Assembly: GCA_001567085.1 (NCBI GenBank)
Contig: LMZS01000119.1
Location: 1 to 64,000 of the forward strand
DNA from: Chloroflexi bacterium OLB15
GTDB lineage: Bacteria > Chloroflexota > Anaerolineae > Aggregatilineales > Phototrophicaceae
DNA length: 64,000 bases
Direction: 5' to 3'
Part shown: positions 1 through 8,595 of the stretch, piece after piece
How the letters are laid out: every line of letters starts with the position of its first letter
How positions within the stretch are numbered: the first letter of the stretch is position 1
Notes under the pieces: generated by a model
What the model was told of the DNA's origin: nothing
The model's database searches: none
Seen by the model: only the letters and a program-made list of their open reading frames with translations
Translations under genes and position numbers: made by a program

Positions 1-568
1 GTTCCGGCGTGTTCGTCGGAGGCTCTGGTGTATTGGTTGGAGGCACCGGCGTATTGGTTGGAGGTTCGGGAGTCGGCACGCAGCCATTAGCTGAGCCTGC
101 TTCACCCGGGCATGCATCTACTCCATCCGCAAATCCGTCCCCGTCCTCGTCATGATTGCACGGGTCGTTATACCCGTCATGATTAGGATCGTTCGGGCAA
201 GCGTCACTCGCATTCGCGATTCCGTCGCCGTCAGCATCAGGACAGCCGTTTGCCGAACCCGATTCAGTCGGGCATTGATCCGCGTCATCCTGCACGCCGT
301 CACCGTCCTCGTCATGATTGCATGGGTTACCCACGCCGTCATGAAAAGTATCATTCGGGCACGCATCCTGATCATCAGGCGTACCATCGCCGTCAGAGTC
401 AGGCGGAGGGCTGGTCGGCACAACGACCTGCTCAGTTCCCTCAACCGCAGAGCCAGACAGGTTACCGCCGCCAGATATGCTGGACAAGACAATTGCCCCG
501 ACCACTAAAACCACTAGTGCGACGGCGGCAATTATCACGACTTGCCTGTTTAGCCCGTTCCTTTGCAT
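1..568 (-). CDS. Membrane-anchored thrombospondin type 3 repeat (Ca-binding) protein, 3' end outside window
   Basis: The frame opens at the ATG at 568, six bases after an AGGAGA ribosome-binding site, and runs off the left edge, so the C terminus is missing. The visible 189 residues start with a short basic N terminus and one hydrophobic segment (about residues 9-29), giving an anchor or uncleaved signal. Four calcium-binding units of the form D-x-D-G-D-G-x(6,7)-D-x-C-P follow (for example DSDGDGTPDDQDACP and DADGDGIANASDACP), with further paired cysteines. This is the signature of thrombospondin type 3 repeats, which fold around Ca2+ in extracellular proteins. The last visible part is a Pro/Thr linker of PPTNTP repeats. 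It is last in the minus-strand signalling block. The role is unknown; a surface or adhesion function is inference. Confidence 0.8.
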   Translation of the reverse strand, partial: MQRNGLNRQVVIIAAVALVVLVVGAIVLSSISGGGNLSGSAVEGTEQVVVPTSPPPDSDGDGTPDDQDACPNDTFHDGVGNPCNHDEDGDGVQDDADQCPTESGSANGCPDADGDGIANASDACPNDPNHDGYNDPCNHDEDGDGFADGVDACPGEAGSANGCVPTPEPPTNTPVPPTNTPEPPTNTPE

Positions 569-626
569 TAAATTTCTCCTATCTTTGTAATTCCGCGATG
601 TTATCCTTTTCAAATCAGATCATAGG

Positions 627-1262
627 CTACCGGCTCCTTTCCCCCTGATCCCCGGTCAGTGCCTGACACGCCAGGCGCTGCCAGAAGAGATTATCGTCCA
701 TTGGTTCGTCAAGGCGTTCCCATTCCTCAGGCAAAACTGCAAGCTGAGTTTCTGGTACTTCGATGTAAAAGTAGAGGGCATAGCCGTCCAGGTTATACGG
801 GTTTTCATCAAGGCCGAGACAGCTAGAGACGTTGCCATCAGAAAGTGAAGTCAGTAATGCATCCGGCAGCTCGAAAGCAGTATCTGTATCTGCCCCCGGC
901 GCAGGCGTCGCCAATAGCGGCACAGCCGGGAGTTGGCCGGTTAATGCGGTGTAAGAACGATCTACCAGCAGGTTGATTTCATCCTGCGTATCGCGAATAG
1001 TTGTAGCGAAGTCATCGGTGGTTGTTAGTTGAGCAATCTGCTCAAAAGCTGCCGATAATTCGTCTACGCTATCTGGGTAGGTGCTTTCAAGCCAGTCTTC
1101 GCCTTCCGTCATATCAACCAGCACATAGCTCGGTCGCGCAACCGTACCCAGTGCTGTCCCGAATAGCCCGGAACGCAGGTCATTGTTGCTGAAGGCCAGC
1201 AACGCAATCGCTATACCAATAACGCCGCCAAGCAGCAATAAGGCGGCATCACGCCCTTTCAT
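627..1262 (-). CDS. Hypothetical membrane-anchored protein, 211 aa
   Basis: I do not recognise a family. The ATG at 1262 has a strong GGAGGAG site six bases upstream. The N terminus (MKGRDAALLLLGGVIGIAIALLAF) contains one hydrophobic helix, so the protein is probably anchored with its remaining ~185 residues outside the membrane. The exposed part is acidic, with a helical stretch (about residues 60-105) rich in Asp/Glu and Gln, a short Pro/Ala spacer (LATPAPGA), and two cysteines near the C terminus that could pair. It sits between the cyclic-nucleotide-binding protein upstream and the calcium-repeat protein downstream on the same strand, so it may be part of that transcription unit. Nothing supports a specific function. 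Confidence 0.7.
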   Translation of the reverse strand: MKGRDAALLLLGGVIGIAIALLAFSNNDLRSGLFGTALGTVARPSYVLVDMTEGEDWLESTYPDSVDELSAAFEQIAQLTTTDDFATTIRDTQDEINLLVDRSYTALTGQLPAVPLLATPAPGADTDTAFELPDALLTSLSDGNVSSCLGLDENPYNLDGYALYFYIEVPETQLAVLPEEWERLDEPMDDNLFWQRLACQALTGDQGERSR

Positions 1263-1307
1263 GGAGACTCCTCCATATCGATCTGACGAGTTTACCCAAG
1301 AATCTAA

Positions 1308-1327
1308 TATTTGGTCGCACCAAAATA
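1308..1327. promoter_or_regulatory. Inverted repeat upstream of the 211-aa membrane protein gene
   Basis: TATTTGGT and ACCAAAATA flank CGC, an almost perfect inverted repeat 46 bases before the start of the gene at 627..1262. It could be an operator or a short hairpin. There is no further support. Confidence 0.25.
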
Positions 1328-1393
1328 CCGCTTTGGTTCGGAAATCCTCATAAAATTTACGATATTCAGATTACTCAGGAGAAAATCGTAGGT

Positions 1394-2023
1394 TTAATCG
1401 CGAGAATCCAGCTCGATTTTGGCTGGCGCAGCAACACGCTTATACTGCGATTCGCGCTGGCGAATGGCGGTCACCATCTCCAAAAAGGCATTGATCAACG
1501 ATTGTATCTCATCATCGCTGGCCGATGCGGTCATTTCCTGAAGCGCGCGCTCATAATCCTGATGGAGCAGAAGTTCAGCGGCATCATGCAGGCGGCGCAA
1601 ATAATCGGTTGTGTAGCGCACACGTTCGGCAAGGCTTCTCATCAGCTCAACGCCCACAATAGGACGCTCTTTGAGCATTTGCTGGAAATTTTCACCTTGA
1701 AGCACCCAAACCGTTAAATCGCCAACAGCGCGCGCCGAAGCAGATCGCGGTTTATCATCCAGCAAGGCAAATTCACCGACTATCTCGCCCCGCCCGTAAT
1801 TACGGAACACGATCTCTGTATCCCCATCTTTCAGGAACACGGCAATGCTGCCGCTGCGAACCAGCAGCATGGCATCACCCTGATCGCCCTGATTGAACAA
1901 AACCGTACCTGACCGGTATTGGCGTTGCTCCAGCACCTCAAGCAAGGTTGGCAGAACTTCAGGATCAATGCCTTTGAATAATTGAAACTGTTGTAGTTCC
2001 TCAATAAGCGGTTGAGCGCCCAT
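1394..2023 (-). CDS. Stand-alone cyclic nucleotide-binding domain protein
   Basis: Residues about 12-130 form one cyclic nucleotide-monophosphate-binding (CAP_ED) domain. The phosphate-binding cassette is intact at residues 83-99, with Gly-Glu and the PRSASARA arginine (EFALLDDKPRSASA), which in this family contact the ribose and cyclic phosphate. The remaining ~80 residues look helical and carry no DNA-binding helix-turn-helix, so this is not a classic CRP. It is more likely a ligand-sensing subunit. The ATG overlaps the TGA of the protease-cNMP fusion gene upstream by one base (TGATG), so translation is probably coupled and the products may work together. cAMP versus cGMP cannot be told from the cassette alone. 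Confidence 0.85.
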   Translation of the reverse strand: MGAQPLIEELQQFQLFKGIDPEVLPTLLEVLEQRQYRSGTVLFNQGDQGDAMLLVRSGSIAVFLKDGDTEIVFRNYGRGEIVGEFALLDDKPRSASARAVGDLTVWVLQGENFQQMLKERPIVGVELMRSLAERVRYTTDYLRRLHDAAELLLHQDYERALQEMTASASDDEIQSLINAFLEMVTAIRQRESQYKRVAAPAKIELDSRD

Positions 2024-3846
2024 CAGTTAGCCCCCTGCCCCGCAGAACGTGGCGCTGGCGCATTTTGTTGCAGCGTGCTGGCAAGTTTCGCGAAAGTTTC
2101 AGAAAGTTGGCGGCCAACCGCAGCCGACACATCCGAGTCCGACCCCTCTTCCGCTGCACCGGCTGTGGCCGCCGTGGATTCCGCTGTTTGTACTGCTTCA
2201 GCAGCAGGCTTCGCTTTCGCCATCACATCCGCATAGTTACCCTGCGCCAGATTGCGTAATGTTCGCACATTTTCCTCAACGGTGCTGGTGGTGAAACGCG
2301 CCTTTTCGCCCAGCACTTTAAGCACCGCGAAAATGACCTGCGGGCGGCTTTGAATGAACATCTTGAAGCGCACGCGCTTTAACTCCAGCGTCACCAGCGG
2401 CGTACCTGCACTTGCACGGGCGCGCGCCGAACGCGGCTGACCGTCCAGCACGGCAAAGTCGCCCACCACCTGTCCCGGCTGGAAGGTGCGCAGAAAGGTT
2501 TCTGTGCCATTAGAAACAGCGAAAATATCAATCCCGCCTGATTCGATCAGATACATTGCCTCACCAACGTCACCCTGATCAAACATCATATCACCGGGCT
2601 GAAACTCGACGGATTTGATGGAGCGGCCAAGATTTTCGAGATTGGCTAGGTCAACCTCACGGAAAATTTCGATCTTTTTCAGGCGCAGCGCCATTTCCTC
2701 GATATATTCCGGAGTCAGTTCAGCGGCAACGCCCGTTGTAAACAAGAACATGTCAAAGGTATGAATCATGGTGGGATCGGTTTTAGCAAGATCGTCAACG
2801 ATCCACTTCCACATCGATTCATCTTCGCTTTGAAACACGCTCTGGAAATAGGACATCACGCTGCCTTTAAGCTGCTTGCGAATAGCGAGATATTCTTTCT
2901 CGCGTTCAGCAATTTCTTCTTCCCACGCCTTTCGCAGGCGTGGGCTGGCAGCACCGCTTGAAAGGTTGTTTTTGAGAATCCCGATATTGGCCTGGGTGAT
3001 CAGCAGTTTGCGAATCAGCGCCACATTTTCATCGCCCACTGATTCGCTAAGCTGGCTTAACATTCCTGAAGACATTTCACCCATTCGCTGGATAGATTTC
3101 ACCTCACCTTCACCAACGCCAGTCTCGCCCTGTGAGGACAACACCTGTGCCATGCGCGCCTTCTCGTCGCGCAGGAATGCCTTCATCTGATAAGCAATAA
3201 ATACGACACCAAAAATGCCAAAGCCGATTGCCAGCAGCAGCAGTATCGCGCCATCAACCGAGTTGACAAGATTGTTGTACACGATATGGGCAGCATAAGC
3301 GGCGGCGATACCCACCACTGCAAACACAGGAAAACGATTCTTTGTACGCCGAAGCCTGCCCAGTCCAAGCCCGACCAGCGCGGTCGCCGTGCCGTGCATC
3401 AAGGCTGTGGAAAGTGAACGGGTGATAGCCAGAGAGAGCGTTACATTGGGGCTGTTGTTGACATAAAAAATGTTCTCAACAACCGCAAAGCCGATGCCGA
3501 TGCAAAAACCGTATACCGCGCCATCTACCGGATAGCGGAAGGTGGGCTGGAAGATCAGAAATATCAGGAAAAGCGCTTTTATCGTCTCTTCTGCCAGCGG
3601 GGCGATAAATCTGCGGATCAGATCAAGCACTTCGCCCCGATCCAGCCCGGCCTGATTAACCAGCAAACTTAAGATTGTGTTGTTCACCACATAGGCCAGC
3701 CCAAACGCGACCACCCCCCATCCAAGCGAAAACAGCAGCACATTCCGTTTCGTCGTTTGAAACAGATCAACTGCTTGCAGCACATAAATCACAAAGATTG
3801 GGATGGCAAGAATGATGATGTAAGAAATGATGGTTGTCGCTGTCAT
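2023..3846 (-). CDS. PrsW-type intramembrane protease fused to a cyclic nucleotide-binding domain
   Basis: The N-terminal ~220 residues contain about seven hydrophobic helices with PrsW/Abi-superfamily motifs: an EExxK motif (E86-E87-x2-K90 in LAEETIKALF), FAVVEN with E124, and conserved histidines at about 151 and 187. PrsW proteases make the first cut in membrane anti-sigma factors (known for RsiW/SigW in Bacillus). A helical linker follows, then a cNMP-binding domain at about residues 390-512, whose cassette reads VGDFAVLDGQPRSARARA, with Asp where Glu is usual. The last ~70 residues are an Ala-rich tail. The usual PrsW is a short protein of some 200-300 residues, so the C-terminal sensor is an added module. 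The gene lies 111 bases after the putative anti-sigma gene and overlaps the next cNMP-binding gene. Ligand-gated proteolysis of that anti-sigma factor is inference. Confidence 0.8.
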   Translation of the reverse strand: MTATTIISYIIILAIPIFVIYVLQAVDLFQTTKRNVLLFSLGWGVVAFGLAYVVNNTILSLLVNQAGLDRGEVLDLIRRFIAPLAEETIKALFLIFLIFQPTFRYPVDGAVYGFCIGIGFAVVENIFYVNNSPNVTLSLAITRSLSTALMHGTATALVGLGLGRLRRTKNRFPVFAVVGIAAAYAAHIVYNNLVNSVDGAILLLLAIGFGIFGVVFIAYQMKAFLRDEKARMAQVLSSQGETGVGEGEVKSIQRMGEMSSGMLSQLSESVGDENVALIRKLLITQANIGILKNNLSSGAASPRLRKAWEEEIAEREKEYLAIRKQLKGSVMSYFQSVFQSEDESMWKWIVDDLAKTDPTMIHTFDMFLFTTGVAAELTPEYIEEMALRLKKIEIFREVDLANLENLGRSIKSVEFQPGDMMFDQGDVGEAMYLIESGGIDIFAVSNGTETFLRTFQPGQVVGDFAVLDGQPRSARARASAGTPLVTLELKRVRFKMFIQSRPQVIFAVLKVLGEKARFTTSTVEENVRTLRNLAQGNYADVMAKAKPAAEAVQTAESTAATAGAAEEGSDSDVSAAVGRQLSETFAKLASTLQQNAPAPRSAGQGAN

Positions 3847-3957
3847 CGGTAATGGGCAATCTGGCCTGCGCCGGTAAGCGGTGTTAAGCGATTATCAAGA
3901 TGTTACCGCTAAACACAGGCTGAATTACATCAAGTTTACAGAATTGCCCAAAATCAA

Positions 3958-4398
3958 TTATCGTTTTCGCCAAAAAGCGTAGGCCAGCGCGCCAACAAAC
4001 ACCAGCCCAAGCGTGGCAAAAAGGATGACTAGCGAAGAATCAGACGCATCCCTGACTGCCGCACCTGTCATTTCCCCATTATCCACTTGCGCCGTAAGGC
4101 TGAGCGCGATGATCGCCACAAATACAGCCGCAATGGCGGCAACTGCCATGAGGTAGCGCCGGGGCAGTTTGTGTGAAGGGGACGCTTGCGCGCGTAACTG
4201 CCATTCCTTATTAAGCGCCAGTTTTAGCCGATCTTCCAATTCGACGGGGGGTCGTTCAGATGGCGTGATCAACTGCTGCAAGGCAACTATCACCTCGCCT
4301 AGCCCTTCATCGTCGGTAGAATTGTCATAGTGCTGATTTGCCAAAATCGCATCCGTCATTGCTGCCAACTGTTCGTCTTTACGGTAATCGTGGCTCAT
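3958..4398 (-). CDS. Putative membrane anti-sigma factor
   Basis: This 146-residue protein has a ~78-residue N-terminal part predicted to be cytoplasmic, a transmembrane helix at about residues 82-102, a short loop of ~20 residues and a second helix at about 121-143, ending in a basic tail (FWRKR). There is no HxxxCxxC zinc motif and no cysteine, so it is not a ZAS-type anti-sigma. The assignment rests on position: its ATG lies two bases after the ECF sigma stop codon, with the AAGG ribosome-binding site inside the end of the sigma gene, the usual coupled sigma/anti-sigma arrangement. The next gene encodes a PrsW-type protease, the class that cleaves such proteins. The family itself is not recognised. 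Confidence 0.6.
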   Translation of the reverse strand: MSHDYRKDEQLAAMTDAILANQHYDNSTDDEGLGEVIVALQQLITPSERPPVELEDRLKLALNKEWQLRAQASPSHKLPRRYLMAVAAIAAVFVAIIALSLTAQVDNGEMTGAAVRDASDSSLVILFATLGLVFVGALAYAFWRKR

Positions 4399-4400
4399 GG

Positions 4401-4940
4401 TTAACCTTCCCCAAGTTGATCACGAACCGCTTGTATAGCCCTGCGATATAACGATTTCACCGCTTCAAGCGACTGCCCGCGCTGCTCAGCAATTTCTGAA
4501 AAACTGAGGCCGTCGGCAAACCGCATGAGAATAATTTCCTGATAATGCTCTGGCACATTGTTTAACGCCCGCTGAATAAACAGCCTTTGGTCTGCATTAT
4601 CCTGTTCTGTGGTTGAAGCGAGATCCGCCGATTCATCGTTTAACTCTACCGACGGAATACGTTCCGTGCGCCCACGCCGCCGGTAAAAATCTGCAATCTG
4701 CCGGTTGACGATGGTATACAGCCATGTATTAAAACGCGAACGCTGCTCAAAGCTATCCAATGAGCGCACCACTGCCAGAAAGACCTCCTGCGTCACATCT
4801 TCAACGTCCTGGGGCGGAACTTTACTTTTTACGCGATTATAAACGCGCTGCAAATAGCGATTGTATAACGCAAAAAAAGCGTCCCTGTCGCCCAACTGTG
4901 CCTTCCGTGCCAGTTGTTCGTCGCTGGCATGAACGAACAT
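4401..4940 (-). CDS. ECF-family RNA polymerase sigma factor
   Basis: This is a 179-residue sigma-70 family protein of extracytoplasmic-function type. Region 2 covers about residues 20-90 (DAFFALYNRYLQRVYNRV and VTQEVFLAVVRSLDSF, then FNTWLYTIVNRQIADFYRRR). Region 4 covers about 120-175 (LNNVPEHYQEIILMRF, then the helix-turn-helix GLSFSEIAEQRGQSLEAVKS). Regions 1 and 3 are absent, as expected. The start follows an AAGGAAGG site. It directs RNA polymerase to a stress or envelope regulon that is not visible here, and is probably held inactive by the membrane protein encoded immediately downstream. The adenylyl-cyclase-like gene lies 95 bases upstream on the same strand, with a GCCGC-AGC-GCGGC hairpin between them that may separate the transcripts partly. 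Confidence 0.93.
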   Translation of the reverse strand: MFVHASDEQLARKAQLGDRDAFFALYNRYLQRVYNRVKSKVPPQDVEDVTQEVFLAVVRSLDSFEQRSRFNTWLYTIVNRQIADFYRRRGRTERIPSVELNDESADLASTTEQDNADQRLFIQRALNNVPEHYQEIILMRFADGLSFSEIAEQRGQSLEAVKSLYRRAIQAVRDQLGEG

Positions 4941-5035
4941 TCGCCTTCCTTAATACGAATTTGGTCGTAAATAGAATATAGAAAGCGCCGCAGCGCGGCA
5001 AAACTATACACTTCTCACATCACGAATGCGAAGCG

Positions 5036-8000
5036 CTAGGCGACGGCAGCCATCTGGCGCAGCGCATCCAATTTAGTCTGTAAACTTTTTTCATCAGGCA
5101 TCAGCGCAAGCGCAAATGCGACGCTGGCAATCGCTTCATCAATCTTGCCAGCTTCCTCCGCGCTTTCCGCTGCCGCCGTCAAAATTTCGATAGCCTGAGG
5201 CAGCAGCCCGCATTTTGCCAGATGATGAGCGGCTTGTATGGGCTGCGCCTCACTCGCGGGCAAGTTACGATAATATTCAGCCGTTGCGCGATGCAGTTTT
5301 ACCCGCTGCGCCCGTGACAGCGTTTCATAAATAACCAATTGGGTCATGCCATGCCGGAACGCGAAAAGCTGCGGTTCCAGTTCCTGCAAAAGCTGCGCTT
5401 GTACCAGTTCCTGAGCAAGCGCCTCCACCTGACGCAGCGTTGCGACCTCACCCACCCAGCGCAGCGCTTCCAGCGTGAACGTTTCGCCCAAAACCGCCGC
5501 CACGCGGATCAAATGCTGATTTTCAGGGGATAGCCTGTCAACACGGCTTACCACCAACTGGCGAACATCGTCCGGCAGCGCGTCAATATCAGCATGATCT
5601 TTGAGCGATACCCGCCCATTGACGATTTCAATGAAATTGCTGTCCATCAATGTACGCAGCAAAGACTCAATGTAGAGCGGCCTGCCGCTGGTGCGTTCCC
5701 ATAAAATGGTCTCTAATCGCGGATCAAGTTCGTTGGCATGGAGAATCGCCATCGCCAGTCGCAGCGTTTCATCTTCGCTCAGGTCTGGCACAATTTCAGT
5801 TTTCACTTCAATATTTACCGCAACCGGCTCAAAGGTAAGAAGCAGCACCAACTGCCCGCGCCCCACCCCGCGCTGTACTGCCCGCAGTAAATTCAGCGTA
5901 TCGTTATCAGCTTGATGCAAATCATCAATCACGATCAAGGTAGGCTTTGTGCTGGCATAAAGCGAGAGGAATCTAACCAATCCTTGATCAATGCTGGTGG
6001 CTTTTTCGGCAGTCTTAAAAACGCCAGTATTTTCGGTTGGCGCGGGGGGCATCTCTTCAGTCTGTTCCATGCGCCGCCGCATCACCCCAAACATGCCGGA
6101 TCGCTTCCGATCCTCATCGCTCATCTGCTGGAACATGGCGAACAGATCGTTCACGCTGGGGCGCGCGCTTGTATTGGCAGGTGCTTCAGTCTTCGTTTTC
6201 CCGTTGTCATTCTTGGGAATACTGGTGCCAAACAGCAGGTTACTTAACGGGATAGTCAATCCCGCATACTGAGCGTCCCGCGTTTTCTCGTCAAATTGGC
6301 GGCGCAGTTCCTCTGGCGAAGCGGTCAAGTCCAGCTCCAAAAGTTGCGCCACCAGAGTCGCCCATACCGGACGGCGGCTGCGCGGCTGGCAGGTTGCCCA
6401 TGCCACCTGAAATTTCAGGGCGCGCGCAGTTTCCGCAAACTGGCTTGCAATTCGCGTTTTCCCGATGCCCGCATCCGCCACCAATCCAAGCGTTTTCACC
6501 CGCCCCAGTTTTGCCTGTTGCAGCAATAAATCGAGCTTGAGCATGAATAATTCATGCCCGATAAACGGCATATCGCCTGTCGTTGACAGGATGCCTGCTG
6601 ATTCCACGTCATCACGAATTAAATAGGTCTGGATCGGCTGGCTTTTGCCCTTTAAGTTGATCGGGGCTTGCGGTTCTGCGTTGAAATAACCGCTCACCTC
6701 TGCATAAATACGCCTGCTCACCAGAATATTGCCGAAATCGGTATAGGCCATCAACCGCGCTGCAAGGTTTACATCGTCGCCCATCACCGTATATTCGCGG
6801 CGCTGCTTCCAGCCCGCTTCACCAGAAAAAGTTTCGCCCAGCGTGATGCCGATACGCTGCTGAACATATATTTCACGGCGAAGCTTAGGCGGCAATTCCT
6901 CATGAATGCGCTGGTTAAACTGAGCCAATGTATGATTGATCTCCAGCGCGGCGGCGACAGCGCGGTAAGGATCGTCGCTATGTTGAATGGGCGCGCCAAA
7001 CGTAGTCAGAATTTTGAAGCCAAGTTTATAAGGATCAGTACGGGTGAGCGTTCCCCCGTATTGGCTGACAATTCGCTGTACCGAGCTGTAATAACGCCCC
7101 AGATATTCGACCACCCGCTGCAATTCGCCTTCGCCCCATTCAGACAGCAGCTCAGCAAAGCCGGTAGCGTGAATGAACATTGTGGTGGTATAGCGGTTTT
7201 CACGCGGCAGATGCAAATCTTCGCTGTGAATCAAGCCGCTGAGAATCGCAGGCGGAACGAACAAGCCCACCCGCTTGACTTTTCGCGTCTGCCGTTCAAG
7301 GCTGTCTAACAAGTTTTCCTGCTCAAGATCGAATAAGCCAGCAGCCAGCCCCTGACGGCGGCGCACAGTGAGCAGCGCACTCTCAAAGTCATCCAGATCG
7401 CTGATATCGTCAATGACCTGCAAAAAGCCCTCATCCATTTGCCGGAAATGAAAGCTGTTTTCCAGCCCGGCGGCAATATCCGGCGTAACGATCACCTCAT
7501 CCCGTTCGCCTACACCTTCGGCAGCCATCGCTTCGCCGGGCAAGCTACCTTGAATAATATGATCGCGCTGCTTGGTATTCCCAACCAATGCCTCAAACAG
7601 CCGCCCCCGCGCGATGCCAATAGACATGGTTAACTGCGAGCCGTGATCCGCCCCGAACAATGCCTTGAGCTGTTCGTTCTGAATCGGCTGAAATTTCTCG
7701 CGCATGGCGCGCTGCATTCTTAAGCCCGTACGAATCGCTTTCAATTCAGAGCGGCGATCTGTGGGGTCGGCGCTGGTGGGATAGAAAGCCAGCAAGGCAT
7801 CGCCCGCGAACTTAAGCAGTTGTCCTTCAGATTTCGCCAGAATTTCCAGCATGGTTTCAAAATACTGGTTGATCACGGCGGTGAGCATTTCAGTGCCAAC
7901 TGCGCCGCTTGCCCGCTGAAGTTTTTCGGAAAGCGCAGTAAAGCCAGACACATCCGCAAACATGAAAACACCATCGCGCAGCGTTCCCTGATCGCGCAGG

Positions 8001-8203
8001 CCGCCTTCTTGCTCCGCCCCATCTCCAAACAGGCTGCGATCTTCAGCGATATAGGAAGGGATAAACGAAATAACTGCGCGCTCCAGGCTGTTTAGATGTT
8101 GCAGCGCCGCCCGTAAGTTTTCAGGCTCTTGAAGATTATCCAGCATATATGAAGGCAGCAGTTCGTGAAGCCCTGCCTCAAGAGAAGGATGATGTTCAAA
8201 CAT
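5036..8203 (-). CDS. Soluble adenylyl cyclase-like protein: two class III cyclase domains plus AAA/STAND-type ATPase
   Basis: The 1055-residue protein has a first cyclase homology domain (about residues 75-245) carrying the two metal-binding aspartates, D84 (FADVSGF) and D135 (KFAGDALLAF), but no substrate Asn/Arg. A second domain (about 338-530) lacks the first aspartate (FIHATGF) but keeps the transition-state N479 and R483 (GDDVNLAARL). One composite active site at the domain interface is therefore likely, as in mammalian soluble adenylyl cyclase. From ~540 there is an ATPase with Walker A ADAGIGKT (576-583) and Walker B LIVIDDLHQAD, then a helical C terminus. No membrane segment is seen. 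Substrate (ATP or GTP) is not certain. It stands upstream of the sigma, anti-sigma, PrsW-cNMP and cNMP genes, so its product is the natural candidate ligand for them. Confidence 0.9.
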   Translation of the reverse strand: MFEHHPSLEAGLHELLPSYMLDNLQEPENLRAALQHLNSLERAVISFIPSYIAEDRSLFGDGAEQEGGLRDQGTLRDGVFMFADVSGFTALSEKLQRASGAVGTEMLTAVINQYFETMLEILAKSEGQLLKFAGDALLAFYPTSADPTDRRSELKAIRTGLRMQRAMREKFQPIQNEQLKALFGADHGSQLTMSIGIARGRLFEALVGNTKQRDHIIQGSLPGEAMAAEGVGERDEVIVTPDIAAGLENSFHFRQMDEGFLQVIDDISDLDDFESALLTVRRRQGLAAGLFDLEQENLLDSLERQTRKVKRVGLFVPPAILSGLIHSEDLHLPRENRYTTTMFIHATGFAELLSEWGEGELQRVVEYLGRYYSSVQRIVSQYGGTLTRTDPYKLGFKILTTFGAPIQHSDDPYRAVAAALEINHTLAQFNQRIHEELPPKLRREIYVQQRIGITLGETFSGEAGWKQRREYTVMGDDVNLAARLMAYTDFGNILVSRRIYAEVSGYFNAEPQAPINLKGKSQPIQTYLIRDDVESAGILSTTGDMPFIGHELFMLKLDLLLQQAKLGRVKTLGLVADAGIGKTRIASQFAETARALKFQVAWATCQPRSRRPVWATLVAQLLELDLTASPEELRRQFDEKTRDAQYAGLTIPLSNLLFGTSIPKNDNGKTKTEAPANTSARPSVNDLFAMFQQMSDEDRKRSGMFGVMRRRMEQTEEMPPAPTENTGVFKTAEKATSIDQGLVRFLSLYASTKPTLIVIDDLHQADNDTLNLLRAVQRGVGRGQLVLLLTFEPVAVNIEVKTEIVPDLSEDETLRLAMAILHANELDPRLETILWERTSGRPLYIESLLRTLMDSNFIEIVNGRVSLKDHADIDALPDDVRQLVVSRVDRLSPENQHLIRVAAVLGETFTLEALRWVGEVATLRQVEALAQELVQAQLLQELEPQLFAFRHGMTQLVIYETLSRAQRVKLHRATAEYYRNLPASEAQPIQAAHHLAKCGLLPQAIEILTAAAESAEEAGKIDEAIASVAFALALMPDEKSLQTKLDALRQMAAVA

Positions 8204-8218
8204 ATTGAAGGCTTAATG

Positions 8219-8581
8219 CTAACCAGGACGATCTTTCGAAATACGATCAGACAGTACTGACCATAAACCAAAACTGGCATTACTGCCCCGCTTGGCTCTT
8301 AAATTCACGCGATAATGCAGATTTGGCTTCTCGCCAAAAACGATCAGCCATCCGTCACGAACTAAATGCTCTAGTACTGATTCAATATCGGTAATTTTTC
8401 CGGCGAATTTTGTATTCAAAAACTCAATGGCAACGCCGTCAGTCGTGCCCGCCTGTTCGCGCAGCAGGGACAGCATAACCTGGCGCTGATCGGCGGGCAG
8501 ATCCGCAATATCCAGAGGGGTGATCCCGCCAGGATCATCGCCGCCAACGTGTGCGCTTAAGTGATCAAACAGGCTAGGCAT
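8219..8581 (-). CDS. Hypothetical small protein, possible winged-helix fold
   Basis: The ATG at 8581 (MPSLFDHLSAHVG) is preceded by AAGGGC at a good distance, and a longer reading back to 8650 would overlap the upstream gene, so the shorter start is preferred. The ~120-residue product has helices at DLPADQRQVMLSLLREQAG and ITDIESVLEHLVRDGWLIVF followed by a basic beta-hairpin-like segment (YRVNLRAKRG). This resembles a small winged helix of the MarR/PadR size class, but I cannot assign a family. It sits 15 bases upstream of the cyclase gene and 14 bases after a zinc-finger-like small gene, suggesting one operon. A DNA-binding or protein-docking role is a guess. Confidence 0.6.
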   Translation of the reverse strand: MPSLFDHLSAHVGGDDPGGITPLDIADLPADQRQVMLSLLREQAGTTDGVAIEFLNTKFAGKITDIESVLEHLVRDGWLIVFGEKPNLHYRVNLRAKRGSNASFGLWSVLSDRISKDRPG

Positions 8582-8595
8582 GGCATTCTTTGCCC

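Noticed and set aside
1-110. Short direct repeats around GTATTGGTTGGAGG as a CRISPR array
   Set aside because: They encode the PPTNTP linker of the calcium-repeat protein in frame; spacing is too short and irregular for a CRISPR array.
1309-4962. Shared CGACCAAAT 9-mer upstream of the 211-aa gene and of the sigma gene as a sigma-factor box
   Set aside because: Two short matches without a paired second element or consistent distance to a start are not enough to call a promoter class.
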